Of a stretch of DNA of 64,000 nt, positions 35,506-44,523 are shown piece after piece. This DNA comes from Candidatus Dependentiae bacterium Noda2021 (GTDB lineage Bacteria > Babelota > Babeliae > Babelales > Vermiphilaceae). Position 1 is the first letter of the stretch. Every line of letters begins with the position of its first letter. Below the pieces are notes generated by a model. The model had not been told where the DNA came from, did not search any database, and saw only the letters and a program-made list of their open reading frames with translations. The translations under genes and the position numbers were made by a program. Location: contig AP025250.1 in assembly GCA_020886235.1 (NCBI GenBank), positions 620,001 to 684,000 of the forward strand, written 5' to 3'.

Positions 35506-36900
35506 TTAGCAAACTACTTTATCTTGATCAACAGCTTTTTGGTATGTTTTGCCAAGATAGAGGGCAACCATTAACCAAGCGGCTAGTAAACCAAATGAAA
35601 GGTAGGTACCGATAGCGATCAGGTAAGAGATACCTTGAACTTCACCAAATGATCTGGTAAATGGCTTATCGAGTAAGTTGAACGCAGAACCAGTTGCTTT
35701 TGAACTACGGGAACCAAAGGTTTCAATCCACGCTTGTGATTTATATTTAACATCATGGCTGGTTGGAACATACAATTGTTTCAACGCAGGACCGTTTAAT
35801 GCATAGTTAACTGCTTTTGCAAATACCATGATCCAGAACAAGGTTTGTACTTGTGGGAACATGTAGAAGCTTAATACCATCACACCAACGATGAACGGCA
35901 TAAGTACCAAAGATGCTTTGATGCCAAGACGACGTTGAATGTTACTAATACCAAAGAATAAGCAAAGGAATGATATTACGTTAACCCAAACCGCATAGTC
36001 ACCTAAGTATGCTGAACGCTCAACTTCGGTTGGCAAGTTTGAAGTAACCATGAATTTAAAACGATAGTCAATGATAGTTACAATGATTTCATAGATAGAA
36101 ATTACTGCAAAGATACCAAGCAAGTATGGTTGGCTTAACATAAGCTTTAAGCCTTCTAAGAAGCCAGGCTCTTCTTCTTTGTGACCTGATTTGTCAGTAA
36201 CTTGTTGGGTGTACCCTTTGAGTTGATCTTTAGGGGTAGTAGCCATGAAGAAGTATACAGCACCCATCATAAGCAAGATTAATGCACCGCAGATTAACAC
36301 GGTAGGACCACTGTTACCAAAAACGTTTTTACCAAGTGGTGTTAAGAACATAGGCCCGAAAATTGCACCTAATTGGCCAAGCATAACTACGAATGGGAAT
36401 CCGCGTTTAGCTGCGTCTGGAGACACCATGTCTGCTGCGAACGCCCAGAATAATGCAACGACGATTGAACCATAACTTTCTACAAACACATACCAAACCC
36501 AAGGTAAGATACGGAATGGATCTTCTTTTACGTTACACAAGCCGATTGTTGGATGTAAGAATAATCCACCAATGATCAAGGTACCAATAAAATAAATCGT
36601 ACCAATAATATAAAAGAGACGGTGACGTGCAACTTTATCTACTAATTTGCTGTAGAGGATTACGATAGGGAAAAGTGTAAAAAGAGAAACCCATTTTGCA
36701 ATAGGCTGATTTGTTTTACCGCAAAGTGATAAGAAAATACTATCTTTTAATGGTCTGAGTGTCCAATAAACTCCGATAACGAGCGCAAATATTACGCCTA
36801 ATTTTAAAAACTTTTTAAACTCTTCTTTACTGAAATCTCCGAACCAGTTTTTCAGAAATCCAATAAAACCGCGTTTTATACTACCAGCTTGTGTTGACAT
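35506..36900 (-). CDS. NTT-family nucleotide (ATP/ADP-type) transporter, copy 2
   Basis: The protein has 464 residues with about 11-12 membrane helices. It carries the typical YWTLRPLKDSIFLSLCGKTNQPIAKWVS motif, VESYGSIVVALFWAFAADM, and NYALNGPALKQLYVPTSHDVKYKSQAWIETFGSRSSKATGSAFN, which match ATP/ADP translocases of Rickettsia, Chlamydia and plastids. These antiporters let intracellular bacteria import host ATP. The presence of two adjacent copies is strong evidence for a life inside host cells. Confidence 0.95.
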   Translation of the reverse strand: MSTQAGSIKRGFIGFLKNWFGDFSKEEFKKFLKLGVIFALVIGVYWTLRPLKDSIFLSLCGKTNQPIAKWVSLFTLFPIVILYSKLVDKVARHRLFYIIGTIYFIGTLIIGGLFLHPTIGLCNVKEDPFRILPWVWYVFVESYGSIVVALFWAFAADMVSPDAAKRGFPFVVMLGQLGAIFGPMFLTPLGKNVFGNSGPTVLICGALILLMMGAVYFFMATTPKDQLKGYTQQVTDKSGHKEEEPGFLEGLKLMLSQPYLLGIFAVISIYEIIVTIIDYRFKFMVTSNLPTEVERSAYLGDYAVWVNVISFLCLFFGISNIQRRLGIKASLVLMPFIVGVMVLSFYMFPQVQTLFWIMVFAKAVNYALNGPALKQLYVPTSHDVKYKSQAWIETFGSRSSKATGSAFNLLDKPFTRSFGEVQGISYLIAIGTYLSFGLLAAWLMVALYLGKTYQKAVDQDKVVC

Positions 36901-37125
36901 AGTAATTATCCCTTTAACAACAACGAAATTAATAATAGTTGTACAACGTAATTTACCAAAATTTTAACAGAACAAAGGTAACTTGTAAAAACAAAATTGA
37001 AAAAAATCTTCAAAGCGTCAAATTTGCCCAGCCTATAATTCAGCCTGAATATTATTTTCATTTAGAATTTTGTTATTTACCATTGGGATATAGCTTTGCA
37101 GATAGGCGCTAAGACGCACAATACC

Positions 37126-37154
37126 TTGTCAAAATGCACAAAAAACCCTATATT
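37126..37154 (+). promoter_or_regulatory. Sigma70-type promoter of lon
   Basis: TTGTCA (37126-37131) and TATATT (37149-37154) are spaced by 17 bases. The predicted start near 37161 leaves a leader of about 28 bases before the lon ATG, which is preceded by GGAA. Confidence 0.6.
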
Positions 37155-37188
37155 TTATATAAGATAAAACATATAACCTTGGAATCCT

Positions 37189-39645
37189 ATGTCTGAAACA
37201 GAAATCGTTGCAACAAGCACTTCAACTCAGCATACATTGGCACTTCTACCACTTAAAAACGTAGTCATTTTGCCCAAAAGCATTATCCCTATCATTGTTG
37301 GTAGACAGTCATCAATTCAGGCGGTTGAATATGCTCTTAAACATAATCAAACCCTTTTTATTTCGGCACAAAAAGATTCTCGTGTAGAAAATCCTACCGC
37401 CGATGACGTATTTACTTATGGCACCCGCTCTTCGATATTACAAGTAATGCGCATGCCTAACGGCTCTTTAAAGCTATTGGCTGAAGGTATTTGCAGAACG
37501 CGTATTATAAGCTCACAAGAAGTCGATGGCTTTATAGAGGTAGCATGTGAAGACATCCCTACTACCAGCGTTGAAGAAAACGTTGAGGTTGAGGCTATCT
37601 GGCGCAAACTTAAAACCTTATACGCAAGTTATGCACAATTAAAAGAAAATGTACCGGCAGACCTGATTACGATGGTCAAAACTCCCCAAGATATGGATTA
37701 CATATCTGATACTATTGCCGTACAAATTCGCAATCTATCGTTTAACGATCGCCAAAAACTACTTGAAACGGTTGATCTTCAAGAACGCATGATCTTACTC
37801 TGCGCATTTTTATCAAAAGAAATTGAAATATTAGAAACAGAACAACGCATTAGTGGCAGAATTCAAACTCAGGTTGAGAAGAGTCAAAAAGAATACTATC
37901 TCACTGAGAAAATGAAGGCTATTCAAAAAGAATTAGGTCGCGATGACCAATCTGCTGAAATTGCCCAAATTCGCACTAAAATTAAGACCTTAGGTCTTAC
38001 CAAAGAAGCTACTGAAAAAGTAGAAAAGGAACTGCGCAAGCTTGAGCAAATGCCTCCTTTATCTTCTGAAGCAGTAGTCAGCCGCAACTATGTTGACTGG
38101 ATTATTTCCTTACCGTGGAAAAAGTTTAGCAAAGATGCTATTAGCTTAACCCATGCTGAAGAAATATTAAGTCAAAACCATGCTGGGCTTCATAAAGCTA
38201 AAGATCGCATCATAGAATTCTTAGCGGCAAAAAAATTCTCAAAAGTATTAACACGCTCTCCTATTATTTGCTTAGTTGGTCCACCAGGGGTAGGTAAAAC
38301 ATCCCTTGCTGCTTCTATTGCAAAAAGCTTAGGACGTGAGTTTCAGCGCATTTCATTGGGTGGCGTTAAAGACGAAGCTGAAATACGTGGCCACCGTCGT
38401 ACCTACATTGGTGCATTGCCGGGTAAAATTTTGCAAGCTATGAAACGTGCAAAAACGGTTAATCCCGTAATTTTGCTTGATGAAATAGATAAAATGGGCC
38501 GTGACATGCATGGTGACCCTGCAGCAGCCTTACTTGAGGTGTTAGATCCAGAACAAAACAAAACATTTGTAGATCACTACTTAGATATCGAGTATGACTT
38601 ATCTAAAGTAATGTTTATTGCAACTGCTAACATGCTTGAAGGAATCCCGTACCCATTATTTGATCGTATGGAAATTATCAGCCTTTCTGGTTACACCGAA
38701 GATGAAAAAGTAGCCATTGCTCAGCAATTCTTAATTCCAAAAAGTCTTGAGGAATATGGATTGACTGGTGCCCAGTTTAAAATTGGTGGTCATGAGCTGC
38801 GCATAATCATAAATGATTACACTAAAGAATCAGGTGTGCGCCAGCTTGAGCGAACATTAGCAAAATTAATGCGTAAATCTATTCAGTTAATACTTAAAGA
38901 CAAAAATCTTAATGAAATAGTAATAACTGACAAACTTATCAAAGAATGGCTTGGTAATCCTAAGTTCAAAAAAACCAGCCTAAGCTTGAAAAAAGAGCGC
39001 ATTGGTTTAGCAACTGGTCTTGCGTGGACTGAGGTTGGTGGCGATGTTCTTGAAATAGAAACTACCGTGCTTAATGGTAAAGGTGGTCTTACCTTAACCG
39101 GGCAGCTTGGTGACGTTATGCAAGAATCTGCTCATGCAGCCTTAAGCTACATCCGCTCCCGCGCTGATGAACTAGGACTTAAGAGCTCATTCTATACCAC
39201 TAAAGATATCCACATTCACATTCCTGAAGGTGCTACTCCTAAAGACGGCCCTTCGGCAGGTATCACTATCTGTACTGCCGTGATTTCAGCTCTTATTAAT
39301 AAGCCTATTATCAATGATCTTGCCATGACTGGTGAAATCACCCTGCAAGGTCGCGTACTTGCCGTAGGTGGGTTAAAGGAGAAATTATTGGCAGCTAAGC
39401 AACATGATATTAAAACAGCGATAGTTCCCCAAGAGAATTTTGATGAAATTCAAGAAGTTCTCAAGGAAGCTAACCTGACTGATATCAAAATAGTGTACGC
39501 TTCCAATATGGATGAGGTTTTGGCTACTGCGTTTCCTGAACCTATATTGAAGAAGGTTCCTTCAAACTCTGTGAAAAAGGAAACCAAGAAAAAGCCTATT
39601 GCTAAGGCAAAACCTAAGACTACAAATCGAAAAAAAACTGAATAG
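37189..39645 (+). CDS. lon: ATP-dependent protease Lon
   Basis: This AAA+ serine protease degrades damaged and regulatory proteins. The 818 residues comprise an N-terminal substrate-binding domain (about 15-210), a coiled-coil helix ([20 protein letters not shown]), an AAA+ module with GPPGVGKTS and [10 protein letters not shown], and a protease domain with S689 (KDGPSAGI) and K732 (GGLKEK) as the dyad. The C-terminus has a Lys-rich tail. The gene diverges from the NTT operon, and a sigma70-like promoter lies upstream. A 16-base-pair inverted repeat follows the stop. Confidence 0.97.
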   Translation: MSETEIVATSTSTQHTLALLPLKNVVILPKSIIPIIVGRQSSIQAVEYALKHNQTLFISAQKDSRVENPTADDVFTYGTRSSILQVMRMPNGSLKLLAEGICRTRIISSQEVDGFIEVACEDIPTTSVEENVEVEAIWRKLKTLYASYAQLKENVPADLITMVKTPQDMDYISDTIAVQIRNLSFNDRQKLLETVDLQERMILLCAFLSKEIEILETEQRISGRIQTQVEKSQKEYYLTEKMKAIQKELGRDDQSAEIAQIRTKIKTLGLTKEATEKVEKELRKLEQMPPLSSEAVVSRNYVDWIISLPWKKFSKDAISLTHAEEILSQNHAGLHKAKDRIIEFLAAKKFSKVLTRSPIICLVGPPGVGKTSLAASIAKSLGREFQRISLGGVKDEAEIRGHRRTYIGALPGKILQAMKRAKTVNPVILLDEIDKMGRDMHGDPAAALLEVLDPEQNKTFVDHYLDIEYDLSKVMFIATANMLEGIPYPLFDRMEIISLSGYTEDEKVAIAQQFLIPKSLEEYGLTGAQFKIGGHELRIIINDYTKESGVRQLERTLAKLMRKSIQLILKDKNLNEIVITDKLIKEWLGNPKFKKTSLSLKKERIGLATGLAWTEVGGDVLEIETTVLNGKGGLTLTGQLGDVMQESAHAALSYIRSRADELGLKSSFYTTKDIHIHIPEGATPKDGPSAGITICTAVISALINKPIINDLAMTGEITLQGRVLAVGGLKEKLLAAKQHDIKTAIVPQENFDEIQEVLKEANLTDIKIVYASNMDEVLATAFPEPILKKVPSNSVKKETKKKPIAKAKPKTTNRKKTE

Positions 39646-39661
39646 TTATTCAGCTTCTCTG

Positions 39662-39725
39662 ATGATTTCAGTTTGCATATAAAAGTAGAAAATTAATTTC
39701 TAAAATTATTGCAAACTGAAATCAT
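39662..39725. repeat. 16-bp perfect inverted repeat after lon
   Basis: ATGATTTCAGTTTGCA (39662-39677) and TGCAAACTGAAATCAT (39710-39725) are perfectly complementary, separated by a 32-base AT-rich spacer. No T run follows on either strand. It sits between lon and the cysteine-rich gene at 39789, so it may be an operator, an RNA-processing hairpin or the trace of a small mobile element. Confidence 0.6.
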
Positions 39726-39788
39726 GTTTGGTTATAGTGATAATTAGAAATAGTAATATAACCTAACCAAACAATAAAAGGAGAAGAG

Positions 39789-40100
39789 ATGAAGAATCTT
39801 CTTAAATTAGCTGTGTTAGCTGTAGTTGCTTTAGCTATGGCGTCACAAGTAGATGCGCGATGTCGTACAAATGCATGTGCTCCAAAAGCATGCCCAACAA
39901 AATGCGCTGCGCAAACTTGCAAAGTTCCTAAATTAGCTCCAGTAAACTTCGATTGTACCCACACTAAATGTGTACCAGGTAAATATCGTTTAGTTTGCCG
40001 TATTGAACGTGAAGAGCCACAACAAGTTTCATACACAACCAACGAATGTATTGGTTACCAGTATGAAGGTTGCTTCATGGAAGGTGAATACGCTGAGTAA
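39789..40100 (+). CDS. Small exported protein with ten cysteines
   Basis: The protein has 103 residues with a signal peptide (about 1-23, ending VDA). The mature part has ten cysteines (25, 30, 35, 39, 44, 56, 61, 70, 87, 95), several in C-x3/4-C spacing, which suggests a disulfide-bonded envelope protein. The ribosome-binding site AAGGAGAAG is strong and the codon choice is like highly expressed genes, so abundant production is plausible. It faintly recalls cysteine-rich envelope proteins of Chlamydia in style, not in sequence. Family unknown. Confidence 0.65.
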   Translation: MKNLLKLAVLAVVALAMASQVDARCRTNACAPKACPTKCAAQTCKVPKLAPVNFDCTHTKCVPGKYRLVCRIEREEPQQVSYTTNECIGYQYEGCFMEGEYAE

Positions 40101-40416
40101 TCACGTTTCACTCTAAAAATTGGTGAGGCTTGTTTGGCATTTTGAATGTCTCATTATGAGGCGTAGAAGATGAAAAGCTAGCCTTACCGAAAATTGGTAA
40201 GGTTCACTTTAGGCCATTCGACTTATGATCTGCTGAAGGTCAAAAACAGAATGAAACAAGTTAACCTTACCGCTTTTTTTTATTATTAATTGTATCGCCC
40301 TATTTACTAGTCCCCTGTTTATTAATTTTCCTCTGATAAAACTTGCCTACTCATATGAAAAATTATTATGGTGTAAGTGCTATATTTTAGTACAACCCAT
40401 TTTTTGAGGAGAAAAG
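40101..40416 (+). promoter_or_regulatory. Intergenic region with switch-like terminator
   Basis: There is no gene in these 316 bases. CCTTACC (40182-40188) can pair with GGTAAGG (40196-40202). The same GGTAAGGTT (40196-40204) can instead pair with AACCTTACC (40263-40271), which is followed at once by GC and eight T. The two hairpins exclude each other, as in an attenuator or a small-RNA terminator. The next gene starts at 40417 behind GAGGAG. Confidence 0.5.
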
Positions 40417-40875
40417 ATGAAACAATCATCTTTGAAAAAAGGCATGTTAGCCCTTGCTCTTGGTTTAGTTGCATTGGTTCCTTCTTGCAGAAGAAGATGT
40501 TATGACTGTCCACCAAAATGTGAAGAAACCTACTGCGAAGAAGAACGTTATGAAGAAACACGCTGCATCGAAGATGGCGTAGTTGATCACTACGATCATG
40601 TACAAAAAGAGTATGTTGAGCCGGTTGAAGAAGGCACCGTTTACAAACGTGCAAAAAAAGTTCGCCAGTCAAACAGAAATGGCTATAACAAAAAATACGT
40701 TAAAGAAGAATTAATTGAAGAACAAGTTGTAGCTGACAACGCTTACCCAACAAACAATGTTGAAGTTGAGCAAATTGAAGTTCGTCAAGCTGGTGCGCAA
40801 CCTAAAGCAGAATATGCAAGACCTGCAAACTCTGCGCCAGAAACACTTGATGAAGCTTTTGATTTTGAATCATAA
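40417..40875 (+). CDS. Cysteine-rich exported protein, possible lipoprotein
   Basis: The protein has 152 residues. The signal sequence ends in a possible lipobox, VPS-C24. Six cysteines lie between 24 and 50 (CRRRCYDCPPKC and others), then a strongly charged Glu/Lys/Val-rich region (EEQVVADNAYPTNNVEVEQIEV). A strong GAGGAG precedes the ATG. It may form an envelope-anchored layer together with the ten-cysteine protein encoded just upstream, but the pairing is only inferred from position and composition. Family not recognised. Confidence 0.6.
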   Translation: MKQSSLKKGMLALALGLVALVPSCRRRCYDCPPKCEETYCEEERYEETRCIEDGVVDHYDHVQKEYVEPVEEGTVYKRAKKVRQSNRNGYNKKYVKEELIEEQVVADNAYPTNNVEVEQIEVRQAGAQPKAEYARPANSAPETLDEAFDFES

Positions 40876-40900
40876 GATTTAAAGCACATCATAAAATTTT

Positions 40901-40928
40901 AAGGGGTGGATTAATCCATCCCTTTTTT
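40901..40928. terminator. Terminator between convergent genes
   Basis: The palindromic stem AAGGGGTGGAT with ATCCATCCCTT (40901-40923, one G-T pair) is followed on the plus strand by six T. It ends the gene stopping at 40875 and overlaps the stop region of cmk on the other strand. Confidence 0.75.
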
Positions 40929-41591
40929 ATTGAGAATATATCCCAGTAACGTTTCTATCGTCTGCTCAATCGTCAATGATGAATTATCTACCACAATAAT
41001 ATCACCAAGCAGTGGCGAAGTTAATTGTACTTTATCTCGCTCATCACGCTCTTGCAATGCATCACATGCTTGATCATACGTGAAATGAAGGCCCTTATGA
41101 GCCTGATCTTTTTGCCATCTGTGCGCACGAACGCGTAATGTGGCCGTTAAAAAAAATTTAACATCGGCAGTAGGAAATACCACCGAAGCCATGTCTCTGC
41201 CATCGGCTACAATATTATAATCATCGGCAATGCTCCGCTGAAAGGCATTAATACAATCGCGTACTGTTTTGTTGGTTGCAATTATAGAAGCGTACTGATC
41301 AAGGGTGCTGGTTTTTAAAAAAGGAGTAATTTCAACGTTGTCGTAATAGATTTTCTCATGGCCTTTGTCATAGGTATAGCGCAGCTTGCCTGATGCTACC
41401 AGTTCTTGAACCTTTGCACCCGCACTATCTGCTAAGGTATCAAGCGTAAACTCGGTTGTAGACGTTACTACATACGCTATCGCGCGGAATAACATTCCCG
41501 ATGCTATGTAATAAAAATTAAGACGAGTTGCAAGTCCACGCGCAACGGTAGATTTGCCACTGGCGCTTGGGCCATCTATTGTAATAATCAT
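40911..41591 (-). CDS. cmk: Cytidylate kinase
   Basis: This enzyme phosphorylates CMP and dCMP to the diphosphates. The 226 residues carry the P-loop GPSASGKST (7-15), the CMP-binding YIASGMLFRAIAY, the ADGRDMASVVFPTADVKFFLTA motif and a lid region with RAHRW and ERDERDK. The start overlaps the recJ stop in four bases, so the two are translationally coupled. For an organism that may import nucleotides, retention of Cmk suggests it still recycles pyrimidines itself. Confidence 0.94.
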   Translation of the reverse strand: MIITIDGPSASGKSTVARGLATRLNFYYIASGMLFRAIAYVVTSTTEFTLDTLADSAGAKVQELVASGKLRYTYDKGHEKIYYDNVEITPFLKTSTLDQYASIIATNKTVRDCINAFQRSIADDYNIVADGRDMASVVFPTADVKFFLTATLRVRAHRWQKDQAHKGLHFTYDQACDALQERDERDKVQLTSPLLGDIIVVDNSSLTIEQTIETLLGYILNKKGMD

Positions 41592-43339
41592 ACATCCCTT
41601 TCGGTGAATGCAATATCTATTCCCATGAGCTCAATGGATGATTTTCCATTCCAATGATTTTCATTAACAGTAACGGCAATCGATATCGATTTATTTTCGT
41701 AGGCAAGTAACATCTCATACAACTCAGGTCGATTAAAAAATATTACTGGCTTTATAACACCATCGGCAAACACTAAGCATTTAACATGTGCATCTTTTAA
41801 AAGCTGGGGCTTTTGTACCACTACTACATCTTTTAAGTAAAATGAGGGTACTGCATTTTCATTACCAAAAGGCTCTAAATGTTCCATGTCTGTGATAAAT
41901 TTTTTAGTAAGGTCAGACATTTTAAGTTCTGCATCAAGGGTAATTTTGAGCTTAAGATCGGCTGGTGTTAATAAGCGTGCAATGCGAGCCTCTAACTGCT
42001 CTTTTAAGCGTGGCATGTTTTCTGCCAGCAAGCTTAAGCCTGCTGCCATAGGGTGGCCGCCAAATTGTAGCAATAAGTCTGCATTTTCGGTTAATGCTTC
42101 AAACATATTAAATCCAGGCACCGATCTGCATGATCCTTTAAGTAGGCCATCCTTAGTTTTATGAAATAATATAGTTGGCTTACCATAAGCACCTACAAAG
42201 CGTGACGCTACCAATCCAATAACACCTGGAGGCCATTGGTCGCTAGCAGCCATTATGATATTTTCGGTATCAAGATCTATTGATTTACTTTTTATCTGCA
42301 CATCAACATCGGCAAATATTGAACGCTCTATTTCTTTGCGGGCTTGATTGAGCTCAAATAGCACCGTGCCCACATGCTTAACTTCTTGAACATCAGTACC
42401 TATTAAGAATTTTACACCTTGGCGTGGATCTTCTAGTCTACCAAGCGCATTTATTTGAGGAGCAATATTAAAGCCAATGTCAGTCGCAGAGATACGTTCT
42501 TTGGTTACCTTGCCATTTTGTTTGAGTACTTTGAATGACAAGCTTTCATATGAGTTGATATAGCGCAATCCATGGCGCACCCAATAACGATTTTCACCCG
42601 TTAACGGCACCACGTCTGCAATGGTCCCCAGCAATAACAGCTCATAAGCTTTTGCCGGGAGTGTTAACCCTTTTTGCTCATACAACAATGAGAGTACTTT
42701 AAATGTAACCCCTACTCCCGCTAATACTTTAAACGGATACTCACAATCAGCCTGATTAGGGTTTACAATGGCATACGCGTCGGGCACATGATCATGGGGG
42801 CGGTGATGATCGGTGATGATTAAATCTACACCTAGCTCACGCGCTTTTTGCGCCGGTTCAAATGCAGTGATACCATTATCAACCGTGATAATTAATTTAT
42901 AATTATTTTCTGCCGCGCGCTGGACAATCTTAGTTGAGATGCCATAGCCATCACGCACGCGGTGCGGTAAATAAAAATTTACATCTGCACCAAGTGGTTT
43001 TAAACAAATCATCATCAATGATGATGAGGTTATGCCATCAACGTCATAATCACCAAAAATCAAAATTTTTTCTTTGTTAGCAATCGCCTGCAAAATACGA
43101 TCAACAGACTTTTGCGCATCTTTCATAAGTACGGCAGATGCGACATCTTTTTCCAGTGAGCTAAATAAATATGATTGCAACGCTTCTTGTGTGGTATACC
43201 CGCGAGACAGCAGTGTTTGCACAATAGGTATAGATAAATTGTATGATGAAGCAATTTGAAATACCGCATCATCAGTAGCCACTGATGGCAGTTTCCATAA
43301 ATATTTTTCACCCTGAAGTGCGTGCATGATGTCTTTCAT
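41588..43339 (-). CDS. recJ: Single-stranded-DNA exonuclease RecJ
   Basis: This 5'-3' exonuclease acts in recombination and mismatch repair. The 583 residues hold the DHH phosphoesterase motifs: GDYDVDGITSS, ITVDNGI, ITDHHRP, and the DHHA1 domain with GGHPMAAGLSL, followed by an OB-like C-terminal domain. The ATG at 43339 has a weak ribosome-binding site; a second Met four codons on is possible. It overlaps cmk. Confidence 0.95.
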   Translation of the reverse strand: MKDIMHALQGEKYLWKLPSVATDDAVFQIASSYNLSIPIVQTLLSRGYTTQEALQSYLFSSLEKDVASAVLMKDAQKSVDRILQAIANKEKILIFGDYDVDGITSSSLMMICLKPLGADVNFYLPHRVRDGYGISTKIVQRAAENNYKLIITVDNGITAFEPAQKARELGVDLIITDHHRPHDHVPDAYAIVNPNQADCEYPFKVLAGVGVTFKVLSLLYEQKGLTLPAKAYELLLLGTIADVVPLTGENRYWVRHGLRYINSYESLSFKVLKQNGKVTKERISATDIGFNIAPQINALGRLEDPRQGVKFLIGTDVQEVKHVGTVLFELNQARKEIERSIFADVDVQIKSKSIDLDTENIIMAASDQWPPGVIGLVASRFVGAYGKPTILFHKTKDGLLKGSCRSVPGFNMFEALTENADLLLQFGGHPMAAGLSLLAENMPRLKEQLEARIARLLTPADLKLKITLDAELKMSDLTKKFITDMEHLEPFGNENAVPSFYLKDVVVVQKPQLLKDAHVKCLVFADGVIKPVIFFNRPELYEMLLAYENKSISIAVTVNENHWNGKSSIELMGIDIAFTERDV

Positions 43340-43414
43340 TTTGAAGCGCTGAATATTGTTTTAAAATATCGTATTTTGGCAAAAATGAAAAGCTACAAAA
43401 ACATGGGCTATTGT

Positions 43415-43963
43415 CTATTTTTTGTGTGATTGCTCTAAAAGACTCAACATATGCGTGTCTCTTTCTATCCGTTTATTAAGACGTGCAGAGTAATTAAATA
43501 GTTTTTTTATGTCCGAAAAAAAAATTGCAAACCATAGCAAATTAGCAACAGCAAAATTGGCATGAATTTCAATCTTCTGCATAGCTGGTATAGGATTTGA
43601 TGCATCTAAGAATTCTATTAACCCATGAATACTTAATCCTGCAATAGCTACCATCATCCAAGTTTTCACTCGATTGTAGCATCTAGAATTACTCCATGGT
43701 TTTTTTAAATCAGTCTTTCTTTTTAAATAGTTAAGATGCTCATTAACTAATCCAATATAATAATCTTTATTTTCTTTTATTTTCTTTAATTGGGTAAAGC
43801 AGACAGTATTTTGATATTGATTTATAACCCATCTCAATGATGTTTGTTCTATAGGCGCTATATGTCTAATTGTATGAATAAAAAACATATTATCCGCCAC
43901 TGTGAGGCCAGATTGCAATAACAATAAAAAAAATAGGATTAAGAAATTTGATAATTTTTTCAT
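43415..43963 (-). CDS. Exported/membrane protein, paralogue of 43965-44465
   Basis: The protein has 182 residues. It has a signal peptide or first helix (1-23), a polar segment (SLRWVINQYQNTVCFTQLKKIKENKDYYIGLVNEHLNYLKRKT), two hydrophobic helices (about 100-118 and 133-150) and a coiled C-terminus (YSARLNKRIERD). The neighbour encodes the same layout with matching motifs (LKWLSKQYKKTRSFYKLQ, DFYIDLVQERLDYLMNKT, YSKRLHKRIIRY). The two frames are separated by one base. Family unknown. Confidence 0.6.
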   Translation of the reverse strand: MKKLSNFLILFFLLLLQSGLTVADNMFFIHTIRHIAPIEQTSLRWVINQYQNTVCFTQLKKIKENKDYYIGLVNEHLNYLKRKTDLKKPWSNSRCYNRVKTWMMVAIAGLSIHGLIEFLDASNPIPAMQKIEIHANFAVANLLWFAIFFSDIKKLFNYSARLNKRIERDTHMLSLLEQSHKK

Positions 43964-43964
43964 T

Positions 43965-44465
43965 CTATTTGATACCGTCCTGTAAACGCTCCAGTATATC
44001 TTGATAACGTATAATTCTTTTATGTAGACGCTTACTATAGGTGCAAAGTTTTGCTACTGAGTACACATAAATTGGCGCACACAATACTGCCATAATTTTA
44101 GCTATAGTATATTCACCTGGCTCAATTTTTTGACTTAATAGAGTTACTAATCCTGTAGCAATGATTAAAATAAATAATCGATTGCTGCTTTTTGAAGGCA
44201 CAACGAATTTAGTACTTTTAGTTTTATTCATTAAATAATCGAGTCGTTCTTGCACTAGATCGATATAAAAATCTTTATTGGTTTGTACGTTTTGTAACTT
44301 ATAAAATGATCGCGTCTTTTTATACTGCTTAGATAACCATTTGAGAGTGGCTTGGTCTTCGGGCAGCGTATTGATGGTACTGTATGCAGAAATGCTCAAG
44401 GCTAGGTTGTCTACTGTATTTAAGCAGAGAAAGAAATTGATTAATATTAATGTTTTAGTTTTCAT
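43965..44465 (-). CDS. Exported/membrane protein, paralogue of 43415-43963
   Basis: The protein has 166 residues with a signal-like N-terminus, the conserved segment TLKWLSKQYKKTRSFYKLQ and FYIDLVQERLDYL, two hydrophobic helices (about 98-111 and 122-138) and a basic coiled C-terminus. It is the upstream partner of the tandem pair and is probably co-transcribed with the next gene. Function unknown; both lie downstream of the exported AAA+ gene. Confidence 0.6.
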   Translation of the reverse strand: MKTKTLILINFFLCLNTVDNLALSISAYSTINTLPEDQATLKWLSKQYKKTRSFYKLQNVQTNKDFYIDLVQERLDYLMNKTKSTKFVVPSKSSNRLFILIIATGLVTLLSQKIEPGEYTIAKIMAVLCAPIYVYSVAKLCTYSKRLHKRIIRYQDILERLQDGIK

Positions 44466-44523
44466 AACTTACTCTTATTTAGGTTACTTGTCGCACAAGA
44501 ATTTGCAGTTCCACATTATACTT

